Source of the DNA: Ceriagrion tenellum
Taxonomy: Eukaryota; Arthropoda; Insecta; Odonata; Coenagrionidae
DNA length: 64,000 bases
Assembly: GCA_963169105.1 (NCBI GenBank)
Contig: OY720639.1
Location: 93,446,559-93,510,558 of the forward strand
Direction of reading: 5' to 3'
Of this stretch, positions 45,115-56,780 are shown one piece after another (the stretch's first letter is position 1; every line of letters begins with the position of its first letter). The notes under the pieces were generated by a model, which was not told where the DNA came from, did no database searches, and saw nothing but the letters and a program-made list of their open reading frames with translations. The position numbers and the translations under genes were made by a program.

Positions 45115-45425
45115 AGGGGCGAAATATAACTTCAAATATTTACGTCGACCATATGGAACACCACCAAGAAAAGAAGAACAAGATGGATTGGACACACCCT
45201 GAGACACAACGGGTTTGGGAAGAATATAGCTGAAGGCAAAATAGAGAGAAAAATCCCCAGAGGAAGACCCAGGAATAAGTTTACCTATGGACCAAATAAA
45301 GAGGAAAGTACATAGGAAGAGATACCAGGAGGTGAGAGAACTAGTATTAGATACGTAATGGTCAAGGGCAGCAGCCAACCAATCTTAGGATTGACCAACC
45401 AATGATGATATTTATGTCGCTATTT
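45115..45425 (+). mobile_element. LINE-A copy, short
   Basis: The frames around 45150-45340 match the C-terminal part after EEERTIWN: RHNGFGKNI and GKIPRGRPRNKF in broken form. The 3' phrase CAACCAATCTTAGGATTGAC and the tail ATGATGATATT complete it. Only about 310 bp remain. Confidence 0.7.
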
Positions 45426-45429
45426 TCCT

Positions 45430-46059
45430 GAATAGACTTTGGGAAGAGTAATTTCACCAAAAAATGCATGTGATCAGGATGCAAATCATGTTAGGATCTC
45501 TCAATTACAGAAATATATGATAACACGATAATAAAATCAGGGAGGAGGGGTCGAAACCATTGGAAAACACACACCAAGTTTCAATTTTTCTCACACAACT
45601 CCATGAGTGTTATTACATTAACGATGTCACTTATCAGAATAAAACACACTGGAAAATTCTACTGATTGACTTCAGATTATCCAAATTACGGCGATTCACC
45701 AAAGGAGGGGGGGAACGAGGAAATTGGCTCAAATATACTGAAATGTTATATTCTCCACACAGGTTTACGAATGTGATTGCATTAAAAACGTAAACTACAG
45801 TAATAAAAAAACATTGTGGACTTACTCATTTACAAATTTAAGGGATTAACAAAACAATTCACCAAGGGAGGAGGGATGGAATTAACCGAAGGGTTTATAT
45901 TAGAAAAAAATAAAGGGGATGGAAAGCACGGGGAAAGAGAAAGAGGGAGGAAAAAGCGGTGGAAGGCAGGGGTTATAAAAAGAGCGGGTGGGGGGAATGA
46001 GTGGGAGGATGGGCGGAGATGAGACACAGGTACGTAGAAATAAAATGAGAAAAAACAAA
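45430..46059. other. Gene-free stretch
   Basis: Two similar phrases (CGATTCACCAAAGGAGGGGG at 45690 and AATTCACCAAGGGAGGAGGG at 45857) suggest a local duplication. GA-rich after 45900. No gene. Confidence 0.4.
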
Positions 46060-46740
46060 GGAATTAATAGAGCGCATCCACGCAGAAGACTTGCGTCCAC
46101 ACACTTCATTGGACGAGGGCGCAGCAGGGGCGGGTACACAGACTCGGAAGAGAGGGGAAAAAAGGGTATGGGAATGAAACCACCCCTTCGAAACGCTCCC
46201 CGGGCCCTCCCCTTCTCCGCCACACCCCTGCAAACATTCACCTGACCCAACCCCCCTTCGGGTACAAACTCTCTCAAAACATCAAAAAGATCCACCCTCA
46301 GTCCCCACACACCGACCGACTCCAACTCTTTTTCTTCGCCACTGTTTCGCATTTAATTACCTTCGACAAACCGTCTCTCCCTTCCCTGGCTCATTCACAG
46401 ACGGATGGGGTTTCGAATCTCCTTCTTCCCACAACGCGGAATAAAAATAAACGTCCCCAAAACCCATCCACTCCGGTTTGTACCCCCTTATATCCGACGC
46501 AGCGAGCTACTTGTACGTAACATTAAGAACCCCTCCTAAACCTCCCCCCTCCCCCCTGGGGGTTATTCACTGTAAATACGTCGGAGGGGAAAACTGCTCG
46601 AGGGTCGACGATTTACCCTTCGGAATCAAATCGAGAATTTTGATTCGGAGAGCGTACCCCAGGCAATGCGGGTTAATTTATACCCGGTTCACCCTAATAG
46701 CACGCCGCGGGACGGATGTCGTCCCCAGAGCCGATTAAGG
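46060..46740. promoter_or_regulatory. GC-rich island
   Basis: CpG-rich and pyrimidine-rich on one strand (46190-46330, 46530-46560). Long opposing open frames (45900-46352 on minus; 45988-46245 on plus) are biased in composition and lack domains. It could be a promoter island of an unseen gene. Confidence 0.25.
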
Positions 46741-47142
46741 TGGCTTGATCGGGATATCATTACGCATATAGAATTAAGGTAGTTTGAGCAAATTGAGTAG
46801 TTGCACACTTTTTGAAAACAACGGCATATGCTACTTCAGTGCATTAAAATCCTAAATACGATTGATGAGTCATACAGATCCTACATTTTTAATATAAAGC
46901 GATTAAAAATCGTAATTCAGGCCTTGCGCTCAAACGGACCGCGACCATTTTGCCTCTCCTGACGTCATCCCCAATTCCCCATTACTCAACCGTAGCTATT
47001 GGGTTTGTTTACGTTGGTACTCTGTAATATTTTGTGTTGGGTAGTAAATGTTAAGTAGAATCCGCTATATATTTCTGATTAACGCGATGCAAAAATCCAA
47101 GTATATCGCGGGCAATATCACTACGAAAAAGAATACTAGAAA
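46741..47142. other. Stretch with an isolated family Z terminus
   Basis: AATTAAGGTAGTTTGAGCAA at 46773 is a family Z terminus with no body behind it. The rest, just upstream of the THAP relic, has no other identifiable feature. Confidence 0.4.
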
Positions 47143-47331
47143 GAATACTGTTACGTGCCACTGTGCAAAATTACGCGAGTATCAACGCGAAAATAAGTGT
47201 TCGTCAACGTCTGGGATTATCCTTCTCTACGAAAGATGTGGCTCATAACAGCCGGACGAGACAATAAGAAGATGCCTTTAGCTGCAACAACCCATTTACG
47301 ATGCTGTGCCGACCATCTAATTTTGAGTAAA
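47143..47331 (+). pseudogene. THAP-type zinc finger relic
   Basis: In one frame the sequence reads EYCYVPLCKITRVSTRK, a stop at 47194-47196, then VFVNVWDYPSLRKMWLITA, GRDNKK and HLRCCADHLIL. This matches the C2CH THAP pattern: C-x4-C near the N-terminus, the conserved LRKxWL-x-A-x-RD helix, and C-x2-H near the end, over about 60 residues. THAP domains bind DNA and occur in host regulators and in P-element-type transposases. The single in-frame stop, and the loss of the canonical FP and P residues, mark it as a pseudogene. No transposase or other domain follows, so a transposon or a gene relic are both possible. Confidence 0.6.
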
Positions 47332-47409
47332 TTGAAAACTATGTACCACTCGAGAATAAACAACCAACTATGCACTTTTTCTTGAGTACTGCGATTATTA
47401 TCATTTTGA

Positions 47410-47640
47410 CCCAGAAATCGAAGAATTTGGTCGCACTTTTAAAAATATCTCACCCTTCCGAAGATACCAACACAGCAGCCCCTTACGTAACAAGACTCGA
47501 GGGAGTGGAGAGCGGGGAGGGCGGAATACGTCTCCGAGACTTTTGACGAATAGTACCCGACCTTTTACCTAGGAAATGGGATGCGTGTGCAATCCAGAGA
47601 GACCTTATATAAGAATATAAATAAAATATAGTCATATTAC
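47410..47640 (+). repeat. Family Z element, copy f (partial)
   Basis: AATTTGGTCGCACTTTTAAA, ATATCTCACCCTTCCGAAGA, AGCAGCCCCTTACG and, after a short foreign stretch, AATGGGATGCGTGTGCAATC follow the order of copy a. It begins just after the THAP relic. Confidence 0.5.
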
Positions 47641-48999
47641 CAGCCATTATTTTTAGTTTTTGGCGAATTACTTCCGTATTTAGAGTCAAAATTCGTATAT
47701 CTAATCAAATGGCGCTGCAATCGCCTGCTAAGGCTGGATAGATGTGGTCTTTAAAAATATATTCGAGGAATAAATTGCCTTTTTGTACCTTAACATTGGT
47801 CATGAATAGGAAACCCACTTCACCAGCTGAAGCTGGATATTAATATAAACTGAATAAATAAATATGTGCAATTTAACATTTGTCTCGACTCGAATAGTGT
47901 AGCTAAAGCCACCTTAAATCTCCATGCACAAGATAGAGCTGATGTCTTCAAAGAGATCGAAGTTACTCACAGAAACAAACCTTCCGCATTACAATGTAAG
48001 ATTTCATCCGCAAGCACATTCCGAGTCTGGAATATTTTTTCAGCGTTTTGAGATACTAGCAACTTAAGTTATAATTTTTCAAAGGCTAAATAACATTCAG
48101 ATTTCTTAACTCGTGTAGGGATCCCATAACAGCCAGTTTGTCAGGAGAAAGCAAACAGGTGGCTCCGAAAAAACAAGGCCATTAAATTGAGGATTCGTTT
48201 TATTTTTCCCTTGAGTAGGTGTCTGCATTCCAACAACTTTCCTTAGTTCTGACACGCAAATACTGTACTGGTAAATCCTAAGAACAGCACAGGAAAGGAA
48301 ACATGATGACGCCGTTGAATCGAAACTAGTAGTACCCGTATATAGCCTGTTGGAAAAATAATTTGGGTTTTTCCAGAAGTGACAATTGATTACTGCATTT
48401 TTAAGCCCGGAAGCATCATATAGCACAGAGATATCTCATTTTTTGCGTACTACACTAATTAATTAGATATTTGATTTGAAAGAATGATGCGTCCGTCACT
48501 TCACATTCGCACCAGCATTTCAAAAGCGTTTTTTTTATGTATTCCATCACTAAGAAAAGGAAAGCTTAACCGAGTCTGTGAAAAAAACTTTTGATTGAAC
48601 GTTTCGATTACTTGCAGAGGATCAAATTATCAAAGCGGTGATAAAACAATTTCGTTATCATTACAAAGCTATCTTTCACTTACTCACTAAAAAGTATTAT
48701 TATTCATGCGAATAAAATTGTTTTTCAATGAATAGTTCTCAGCAAGTCTCCTCGCTCTGCACCATTTTCAATGGTTGTTTGCTCAGCTGATAGCCGCAGA
48801 GCTCGTTTGCCGTTTGCCCAGAGAGAGACAGCTGATAGCCGCAGCAAGGCCGACTTCATACGCTGCATGATATAAGCTATTACTGAGGCCGTTTACACCG
48901 CGGAGGATACGTGGGTTGGCTGGTATGGGAAGGGTCATTTAGGGGTCGGAGGAAGGGTTGAGTAAAGCCCAGCGCCGACAAGGTGGCACTGGTCTCAGG
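47641..48999. other. Gene-free stretch
   Basis: CAGCTGATAGCCGCAG is duplicated at 48785 and 48831. Otherwise no exon, RNA or known repeat. Confidence 0.4.
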
Positions 49000-49180
49000 G
49001 TCCATTATACCAGATTTTCCGAAACCTAGAATGAAGCATCGTTCAAGAGTATTTTTAAAACTGAGATGAAAATTAAATAGGGTTTCCAGGCAAGTTTTAT
49101 TGTGATTCGGCCTAAAAAGTGGAGTTCTTAACATGGCCTCTCGTAGAGATTGCTCGGATTACATAGGAAAAACGTCAATT
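49000..49180 (+). repeat. Dispersed repeat N, copy 1
   Basis: It shares TTTTATTGTGATTCGGCCTA / TTTTACTGTAATTCAGCCTT, GAGATTGCTCGGATTACA / GAGATTGCTCAGATTACA and CGTCAATTTGAAC / CGTCAATTCCAG with 54270-54385, in the same order and orientation. Confidence 0.55.
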
Positions 49181-50417
49181 TGAACGAGAAAAGATACTCA
49201 AGTTTTTCATTTAAACTCTTCATAAGGAGCATAAAGTACTAGGATATTGAATAAAAATAAAATTATGACGTCAAATCACTTTATGTCTAAGTTATTAGCG
49301 CGTTACTGCAGTAACTGAAGTCAAAATTAGTTCAAATGTCGCTCTAGTTGGCCGGATAAGCTCGACCAATGTGCTAATCAAATATATATTTCTGGAATAG
49401 CCCACACATGTTGTAACTTAATTTTTGTTTTCAGTCATTAACCCAATTTACCAGCGGATGTAGGACTTTTCGAGCTGAAATAATAAAAATAAGTAACGAC
49501 CTGGTCTTGACTCGCATGGTGAAGAGAAAAGATTCTTCCCTGCGATAGCGAAGACGAAAACTAAGATTAATTTTTTTTTAACCAGGGCAACCTCATCCCA
49601 TGTCCATATAAACATTAAAAAACACACAACGTTATCGTCCGGCGTATTTCACCAGTAATTAAGGCGAAATCAAAAAGTTACCCAGGCAAAATATATGCTG
49701 TAGGGCAAAATATTTTTAGAGCTTTGCCATTTATTTTAGGAAAGTTAAAAAAATCATGCATTTAAAAGACTAAAAAAATTCATCCCGGTTAAATTATAGA
49801 AATTCAAACTAATATAAACCATGAGAAAATTTTCCGAACTAATTTTATTCTAACTTCAACAGCGAAAAGTAGAAGAAATGAACTTACAGCCGATAGAAAG
49901 ATGAACTGTCATCATCATCCACCGCCGGGCTCGGCCACATATAACATCCATAGGAGTATATTTTCAAACGCCACGTCACCCATTAAACCGACAACTTTTT
50001 CAAAGAATTAGAGAGTTTACCATTCAGCACATAAGCGATTACGCAAAGAGTTGAAACAAAGTAAATTACAGAACAAGATAAAAGAAACATACAACAGTTT
50101 AGAACAAGTTTTTGTATGGCCGATTGATTTCGATGTCAACTGTATCGTTGTCCGAGGAACCTGTCGTCAAGGACACCTAAATAATGAGGAGCAAGACACA
50201 GAAATCTATAAGGCCAATAACAGGTACCAAATACCTAGCGTTTCTTTCCATAACGATTATTGCTGCTAAGCATATCATCTGCTCAGTCGTTAGCTCTGGA
50301 TTCAATTGCCTTATTTCTACATTAACCGACGATATAGCGCGGCTCGCACAAGACTTATAATAGATGAAAAGGATGATTTAAAATGAATTCACTTTTTTAT
50401 ATTCCACAATAGTATTT
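49181..50417. other. Gene-free stretch
   Basis: The open frame at 50051-50269 (72 codons) has no motif. A+T-rich elsewhere. Confidence 0.4.
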
Positions 50418-50466
50418 ATTACTCCGACCTAAGTTTCGACTCAAGTTATGTCATTATCAAGGTGAC
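50418..50466 (-). repeat. Single PLE-like end (hammerhead with one core change)
   Basis: On the minus strand: CCTTGATAATGACAT, then GTCGAAACTTAGGTCGGAG and the flank TAATAAATACTATTGTGGAA. GAC/GTC can pair as stem II and AC/GT as stem III. The core is TTGATAA, lacking C3 and G8, so it is probably inactive. Confidence 0.5.
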
Positions 50467-50504
50467 AATAATACACATGTTATTCACATTCATATTTTAT
50501 TCAT

Positions 50505-51262
50505 ATTTTTCAAGTGTCCTTGGGGCTGGGAGGCAGACCTAATATTTGTGGGGGCCTTTGTGCGAGTCCGAAACGGTTCGAAGGCCTGCGCTGCCAGGGT
50601 GCGGGGAACTACTTAAGAGAGGGTTCGTAGGGAAGGGACAAATGTATTCATTCAATGGTAATCAAGTACCCGAATGAATACCTGAACACAAGGTTCATCA
50701 AGGTTTATGAGTACTCAACTCATATTAACACATGAATGCCAGGTTGAATGCCATGGCCAATGACGAGGTACTCGGTACTCGCCTGCGTATTCCATATCCG
50801 TAATTCAGTGATATTCACCCAGGTATTCGAGTCTTCATCGCGGCACTCAAGTACTCAAATGAATGCCTGGTATCCAGGTATTCGTTTGAGAACCCAAGCA
50901 TTCATCCAAGTACTCATGTACTCATCCGGGTACGCAGGTATTCATTCGGGTACTCGATTACCAGTGAATGAATACATTTGGCCCATCTCTAGGTTCTAGC
51001 TCAACGTTGCCGCGGTTATTATCTCTCAGCCGTAAATAGTGTGACCAACAATGAGGGAGGCAAACCAGTGATGAGGCTTAGCAACACAGCAAGCACAATC
51101 AGGAAGTTCACACGACGGAAGTCTAAAACGTCTAAAAGCAACTGAATTTTCGAGGCTCTACGCCATTGGCTCTGGGAAAGTCACGCGACGAGAAGCTTTC
51201 GCTTCGCTCACCATCACAAATTTTAGCCCTACCTCCTAGCCCCCAATACATTTGAAAAATGC
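50505..51262. mobile_element. Inverted-repeat element M1, split copy
   Basis: The left part (50505-50630) starts TTCAAGTGTCCTTGGGGCTG. The right part (50990-51262) ends with the inverse terminus (CTCCTAGCCCCCAATACATT). Together they match 23063-23455. A 345-bp hairpin element (50639-50983) interrupts the body. Confidence 0.6.
50639..50983. mobile_element. Hairpin element of GAATGAATAC/GGTACTC words
   Basis: The ends CAAATGTATTCATTCAATGG with AATCAAGTACCCG (left) and, inverted, CAAATGTATTCATTCACTGG with AATCGAGTACCCG (right) form arms of about 45 bp. The interior is a shuffle of short words such as AAGTACTCA, GGTATTC and GAATGCC on both strands. No protein is present. Confidence 0.7.
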
Positions 51263-52000
51263 TGTAATACGCTGTCACTCGATTTGGCATATATATTACA
51301 TCATTCCCTGATAATTACATTCCCTAAGAAATACCACAGTTAAATTCCGGCATACCCACCACAGTGCGTTTTAATGAGCCTATGCGGTACCAACATGGCC
51401 AGGCTTCATGCAACAAAACATTTAGAAACTTGACACGAAGTATGCTAAAGTTTTAGCCCAAGAATATTATTATTTTACTGCAGAACAAAAAAAAAGAGTT
51501 CTAGCGGGTTCAACGCGCAGGTAATGCTTGAAGAAAACAGTACCGCCAGCATTACAAACGGACGTTTTAAGGGAAAAGCCATTAAGACCTCCAGATTCAC
51601 GCTGGAATACGAGGGAAACAGCAGTATGCAAAACCACCAAGGAGGTGAACAGTACCGGAGCATTTAAATTAGTCCATGGAAAATGGATGCACATTAAGGG
51701 GCATTGAGAAAAAAGATACACACCACAGAGGCAAAACGAACAAGCGCATTTACATCCAAGTTTTCACAATACTGAAGCAAATGCGAGCCTTTTATCGCGT
51801 TTTTCATAAAGGTAATGAAGCCGCCTACGCCGCGAGCTTTTTCCCCCCGGATCTAAAAGAAAAATAAAAACAAAACAACGATACCACGCAAAGTAGTAGC
51901 TCATGAAAAAAAAGTGAACTCCTTAGATTCGCGATCCCCTACCATAAATTTGACATCAAAGGGCAGAATGACAGCAGGAATATGCCAAGCGGAACGCAAT
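51263..52000. other. Gene-free stretch
   Basis: Minus-strand open frames at 51470-51721 overlap each other in two frames and show no domain. Confidence 0.35.
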
Positions 52001-53284
52001 TACGTTCCAAATAATGCTGTTCTTTGCCCTACCGTCGTCTCCCCTTTGCCGGCCCTGTAGAACGAGCTAAATAAGACGGCAAGAAATAAAATTGAAACAA
52101 CCGAAGCAATAACGCACGGTTGATCACAATGAGCTGCACTGCCGAGTTCAAGGATGCACCAAGGGGCTTGAGAACACGGATTAGTCGCTGGGGTCGCAAG
52201 CTTGGGAGAAGTTGAACGCGGGAAAAGGGAATTTCGGAATCGACGAAAGGAAAAACACGGGATGATACGAACGAGAGGCCACAATCGCATACGTAAGTAA
52301 AATCACCGATAAGAAAAGGAGCGGCATGAGGCATATCGCATCGCCAACCCCGATGCTCTTATTTATTTTTTTGAGAAACAAGAGCGGAGAGAATTATATG
52401 CGCGCAAACACAGAATACGGGAGACAACTAAAGGAGGGTTATCTGCACAATGAACGAACCTCTCATATCCAACCCCACTTCAGCGAATGAGGAAAAAAGT
52501 CAAGTAATGTACAGAATCATATGCAAACAACCGATAGCGCTGCTTACAAAGGGGATTCCGCATTTTTCAAAAAAATCAAAAAAATCCGTCGCTCACAATA
52601 GGCATGCACGATGGGCACGGGAAAACAGGGAGTCATACGGCGTCCGATCCGCCATTTTGTAAACAAACAGCGTAGAAGCGTAAACAAAGCCGAATAGTGA
52701 ATAGAAACGGCAAAAACGAGCACTCCACGAGCGGCAGGAGTCGAGAAAATAAGAAAATGTGAGCACTCAAAGGCGAGGTTTAAAAAAAAAAGTCCTGACG
52801 GTTTTCTGAAGAAAAAAACCCGGGCGAAAAGAAAAAAAATACAACATCCATACAAAACTGGAATTCCCGAGGGAAACGTTTTCAGCTATAAAAGATGATA
52901 ACAAATATTCACGGCCGTAAACTCATTAAATGGGACTTTTCCAATTTTCCTCCGCAATTTTAATAAGTGGTAAGCACTCACAAACTTTGGCTCAAATTAA
53001 TGATTATGAGAAAAAGGAAGATCATTCCTTTTGCATTACATAACTGACTAGCAAAAACTGATCGGGAGTTTCAACTTACCTATATGTATTATCAATAGCC
53101 ACCAAATATCATCTTTAAAAGGATTAAATCAGTTCGAATTCAAGAGAAATTACAGATTAGCTGACTCCTCATAACTCGATTCACAATATTGCCAGAATAT
53201 GTTATTAAAATTTTCTTTACCGACAAGCATATTTACCTAAACTACCCGATGAAATACGAACCAACTCCGGTTTTGCTGGAAATC
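52001..53284. other. Gene-free stretch with moderate G+C
   Basis: Minus-strand open frames at 52000-52381 and 52544-52855 are hydrophobic or basic by composition, but no family motif is visible. Poly-A runs are frequent. A distant exon cannot be excluded. Confidence 0.3.
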
Positions 53285-54056
53285 TACATCAACATACTAC
53301 CCCGCAAGCCACCTCAAAAAGCGTGTGGCGGGGGGTGTTAGGGCACCAGCCGTCAACAAAAAAAAATAAAAAATTTAAATTTAAATTTAAAAAAAAAATT
53401 TCCGCCTAGCATTTATTTAAGTCCTTAATTGTTCGGGGGAAAAACGAATTCCCATACCTATCCGTTCGGAAAAATATCTCTCTTAATTTATCGATTCTGT
53501 CGGACCTGGAAATATTATGTGGTTCTAATATGATGTTCTCCGTGTCGCTCTGAAAGATATCCATTCTCAATTGCTCAAGCAATCTTAGCCTAGCACGTAG
53601 CCTCCGAGTCTCTAGCGGCTCCCACCCTAAATCGTTCAAAATCCGTGTAACGCTTTCTGTTCGGCCGTAGCAGTTTTTGACGAATCGCGCAGCTTTCCTT
53701 TGTATTTTATTAAGTTCATGGACTAGGTCTTTCTCCGCCGGATCCCATATGCTCGCTGCAAATTCAAGGTGTGGCCGGACGAGTGCGAAATAGCACCTTT
53801 CTTTTACTTTCTCATCCGAAAATCTTCCCACAACACGCTTGACCAATCCTAGCTTCTTCAGGGCTCTGCCACAAATATTTCTTATATGTGTCCCCCACGA
53901 TAGGTTCGAAGTTATCGTAACTCCCAGGTATTTAACTTCATCTGTCGCATTTATGCTAACGCCATACACAAATGAACTCGCATGCTCGGAGAAAAGGTGA
54001 AATTTCATTCTGGCACGATTGTTTAGGAACTGAAAGAATGGAGGGACAGTCACACG
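53285..54056 (-). mobile_element. LINE-D copy, best preserved
   Basis: A 5'-truncated CR1/Jockey-like non-LTR element on the minus strand. The reversed tail AATCTACATCAACATAC at about 53282 and the phrase CCCCGCAAGCCACCTCAAAA open it. A low-complexity A/T run (53360-53400) in the 3' untranslated region and a 215-codon open frame follow. The 5' end is near 54056. The copies at 5675, 9276, 28470, 36260, 58022 and 59618 belong to the same family; this and 59618 are the least damaged. Confidence 0.85.
53406..54053 (-). pseudogene. Reverse transcriptase C-terminal fragment of LINE-D
   Basis: The 215-residue open frame begins after the catalytic region. It contains SINATDEVKYLGVTITSNLS (the thumb-proximal YLGV motif common to Jockey/CR1-like RTs), HIRNICGRALKKLG, YFALVRPHLEFAASIWDP, HELNKIQRKAARFVKNCY, LGWEPLETRRLRARLRLLEQ and SFFPRTIKDLNKC at its end. 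It lacks the YxDD box and the endonuclease, so it is a truncated relic. It has no stop or frameshift over 648 bp, which suggests a fairly recent insertion. Confidence 0.75.
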
Positions 54057-54269
54057 TTATGACACGGTGATCAAAAACTTACGTAGTCATGTTTGAAATC
54101 CAAGGAATACAAAGGATAATAAGAAACAAATAGACTTCTCGAAATACGACCCACTCTAGAAGGGCATAGAAAAAGAAAATGCCAAAATTGATCGAAAGGG
54201 GTCTCTGGCTTAGTATAACTTATTCCAGGTTTTCTCTAACCTTAGATATATCTTTGGAGTGGGCTAAAT

Positions 54270-54385
54270 AAACTGATATGAAATAAAATGGTTTTCAACG
54301 CTAGTTTTACTGTAATTCAGCCTTAAAAAGTAGACTATAAAGGCCTCTTATGGAGATTGCTCAGATTACAGGAGAGAAGCGTCAA
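54270..54385 (+). repeat. Dispersed repeat N, copy 2
   Basis: Partner of 49000-49180. It ends immediately before an M1 fragment. Confidence 0.55.
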
Positions 54386-54495
54386 TTCCAGTAGCGGAGG
54401 CCTGCGAACAGTTCTGGGCTCGCACCAAAGGCGCCCACCCCCCACAAAATTTTAGTACGCCTCCTATCTCCCAAGACGTTAGGAAAAGATAATAG
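54386..54495. repeat. M1 element fragment (right end)
   Basis: ACAAAATTTTAGTACGCCTC followed by CTATCTCCCAAGACGTTAGG resembles the right end of M1 (AATTTTAGCCCTACCTCC, TAGCCCCCAA). Only about 100 bp remain. Confidence 0.4.
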
Positions 54496-54534
54496 GCAAA
54501 ACCAGGATTCGATCGACACTTGTTGTACTACGAT

Positions 54535-54650
54535 TTAAATTCGTCAAAGACGCATGTTGTCCTCCTAGTATCGCACGCGACGGGGATCTCGGAGTTCGTA
54601 TCCCGGACGAAACGAAAAATGATACATTCACGGCAAATGTTCACTCACTG
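54535..54650 (+). mobile_element. tRNA-like SINE scrap
   Basis: CGTCAAAGACGCATGTTGTC followed by GGAGTTCGTATCCCGGACGA gives a possible B-box at 54594. No intact cloverleaf can be drawn. Confidence 0.3.
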
Positions 54651-55943
54651 GCGTTGAACATAGCAGACACAATAAGCAATCTTAAGTTCTACCTGAGGAT
54701 AATATGAAGGATGGTTGAACAGATCGAGGCAAGCGACACTTTCTAATGTTCTAAGCTCTGTTCGGTTAAAGGACAATATTTTTTCCCCTTCTGCTAAAGG
54801 AGTTTCCACCCCCACTGTGTGAGTTAAAATAAACACCATATTCCTACTTTTATAAAAAGGTATTAAAAAATCCTGCTTTTTCCTGATGTAATACGTCAGC
54901 AATTGAAATCCAAATTAGGGTCACAGAATTGAAAATTGCAGAACTGAAAACCAAACTGGAGTCACCAAAAAATGCCAATTATTTCACAAGAATAATTTTC
55001 ATTAATACTTTTAAATGGAATTGTCACGTTTTAACTTCGATTTCCATAGTAATTAGATAAAAACTAAAAAGTATATATAGAGATCCTCAAGTCACAGACA
55101 GGAAACCGACTATGATGGAAGGTCCGCTCTGGGTGCTTAGTTTAATTAAATAGTTCATTAGCCACTTAAATATTTGATTATAAAATCATCAATTTATAAT
55201 TTTTAATTATTTAATAGGTAATTTAATGTTTGATAATAAACAACACTCGTATAAAAGTAGAAGTTACGTTGTTACTAAGCAATGCTTACAAATATTTGTG
55301 CCGCCCTTCGTTCAAAATTCGCGATTCTCATTAGTTCCGCCATATTCCGTGGCCCGTCAATCAGAAGTGGATCTGAGGTTTCCAGGCACTGACTTGAGAG
55401 ACTAAAAGAAACAAGGCGGTAAGAGCCATCCATTTTATCTTAAATCAAATAACCGGAAGATTTCGCTTCCTAAAAAAAATTGTTCATGGAAATGGCATTC
55501 ATACTACACGCGCTGGATAGATCTACTAGAAAAACTTTTACCTCGCGCTTATACTACTGAACACCACGTAATTTTGAGTCCAATTAGCGATAAATATAGT
55601 ACGGAAAGGTAACATTTTGATGCTCATTCCTGACAGAGGGCATATTTTTCTACTAGAATCAAGAAAATGAATAGAATAACAACTATGCCCTTTCTCGGTA
55701 GAACCAATCAAACATGCCGGTTCGTATTGCGTCTTACCGATCAATTTCAACTTGAACGCATAAATTTCAAGGCAGCATTCACCACTGTTCTCGAGTGTTC
55801 CAAAAATTCAAGGGGCTCCATCTCTTGAGGACGCTATGTAGAACGTTACGAATTTCATTACCGGGGCTTCTGAAGCCAAAATTCGAGCGAATAACACGAT
55901 CACAAAAGATAGAACTTCGTGAAACTCCCACACAATTTATTCT
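54651..55943. other. Gene-free stretch
   Basis: A+T-rich, with no recognised exon or repeat. Confidence 0.4.
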
Positions 55944-55995
55944 CACGCACCGACCGAGGTTTCGACAATGCTAAAGTCATCTCGAAGGAAGGATT
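55944..55995 (-). repeat. Single PLE-like end (degraded hammerhead)
   Basis: On the minus strand: CCTTCGAGATGACTTTAGC, then TTGTCGAAACCTCGGTCGG and the flank GAGAATAAATTGTGTGGG. The GAAAC and GGTC parts are kept. The 5' core (TTCGAGA) is not. Confidence 0.5.
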
Positions 55996-56780
55996 TTTTT
56001 CGAAAAGGCTCACGTCATGTCAAAGTTGAAAATGACTTAAGCATTGTCCAAACATAGGTATGTGTGTAGGATTAAATTTGGTAGAAATTTAAAGTTATAT
56101 TTTTTGTACCCATGATATCTGTAACCAATGATCACAAGACATCTCCCTATTCATTACACTACTCAAATTCGAGCAACTTACTGCGTAAGGTACCGAGCTA
56201 ATTGACATATTACTCTCAAACGAATTATAGCCTCTTTTGTTACACGAGGAATAAGGCCTACTGCGCATTTCAATGGCTTCGATAATCCTCAGAGCTACCG
56301 TCGACACATACACGAGAGTAATTCCTGTAATTTATCAGTTGTACTCAAAATAAAATTGAATAAAAATTTTTATAATCTGTTCCGCGCACCCAGAAACACA
56401 GCGAGACTCAGAACCGACCGCAAAATTAAAAAAAAAGAAAGAAAATAAGGAGTGAAAAAAATCACACTACTTCACCCCCCTTCTCTCCTCTATCAAGCCA
56501 GCCCTTATTTCGTGCCCTGAAGGTTCAACGAACGAAAGCCAACCCCCTCCTTTTTGGCAAAAGCCTCTTAGACCACCCTCCCCACTACAAAAGAAGGCCC
56601 ACTTCTGTCTCCCCCCGAAAAGCTTCCTACCACTCTTTCACTCTATACATAAGGATTCGAGGCTATCTCTAGGACGCACACGGAGAGGGTGAAAAGGAGA
56701 CAGCTTGGAAAGAAGGGCGGAGAGTGAGAGAGAAAGATGGAAAGGGTGTGTGCGCAGAGGCGAAAATGTAAACACCCCCT
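55996..56780. other. Gene-free stretch
   Basis: The last part (56450-56770) is pyrimidine-rich then purine-rich. No coding signal. Confidence 0.4.

Noticed and set aside
45900..46352. 150-codon minus-strand open frame
   Set aside because: GC-rich, low-complexity composition with overlapping long frames on the other strand. No motif or start context supports a gene.
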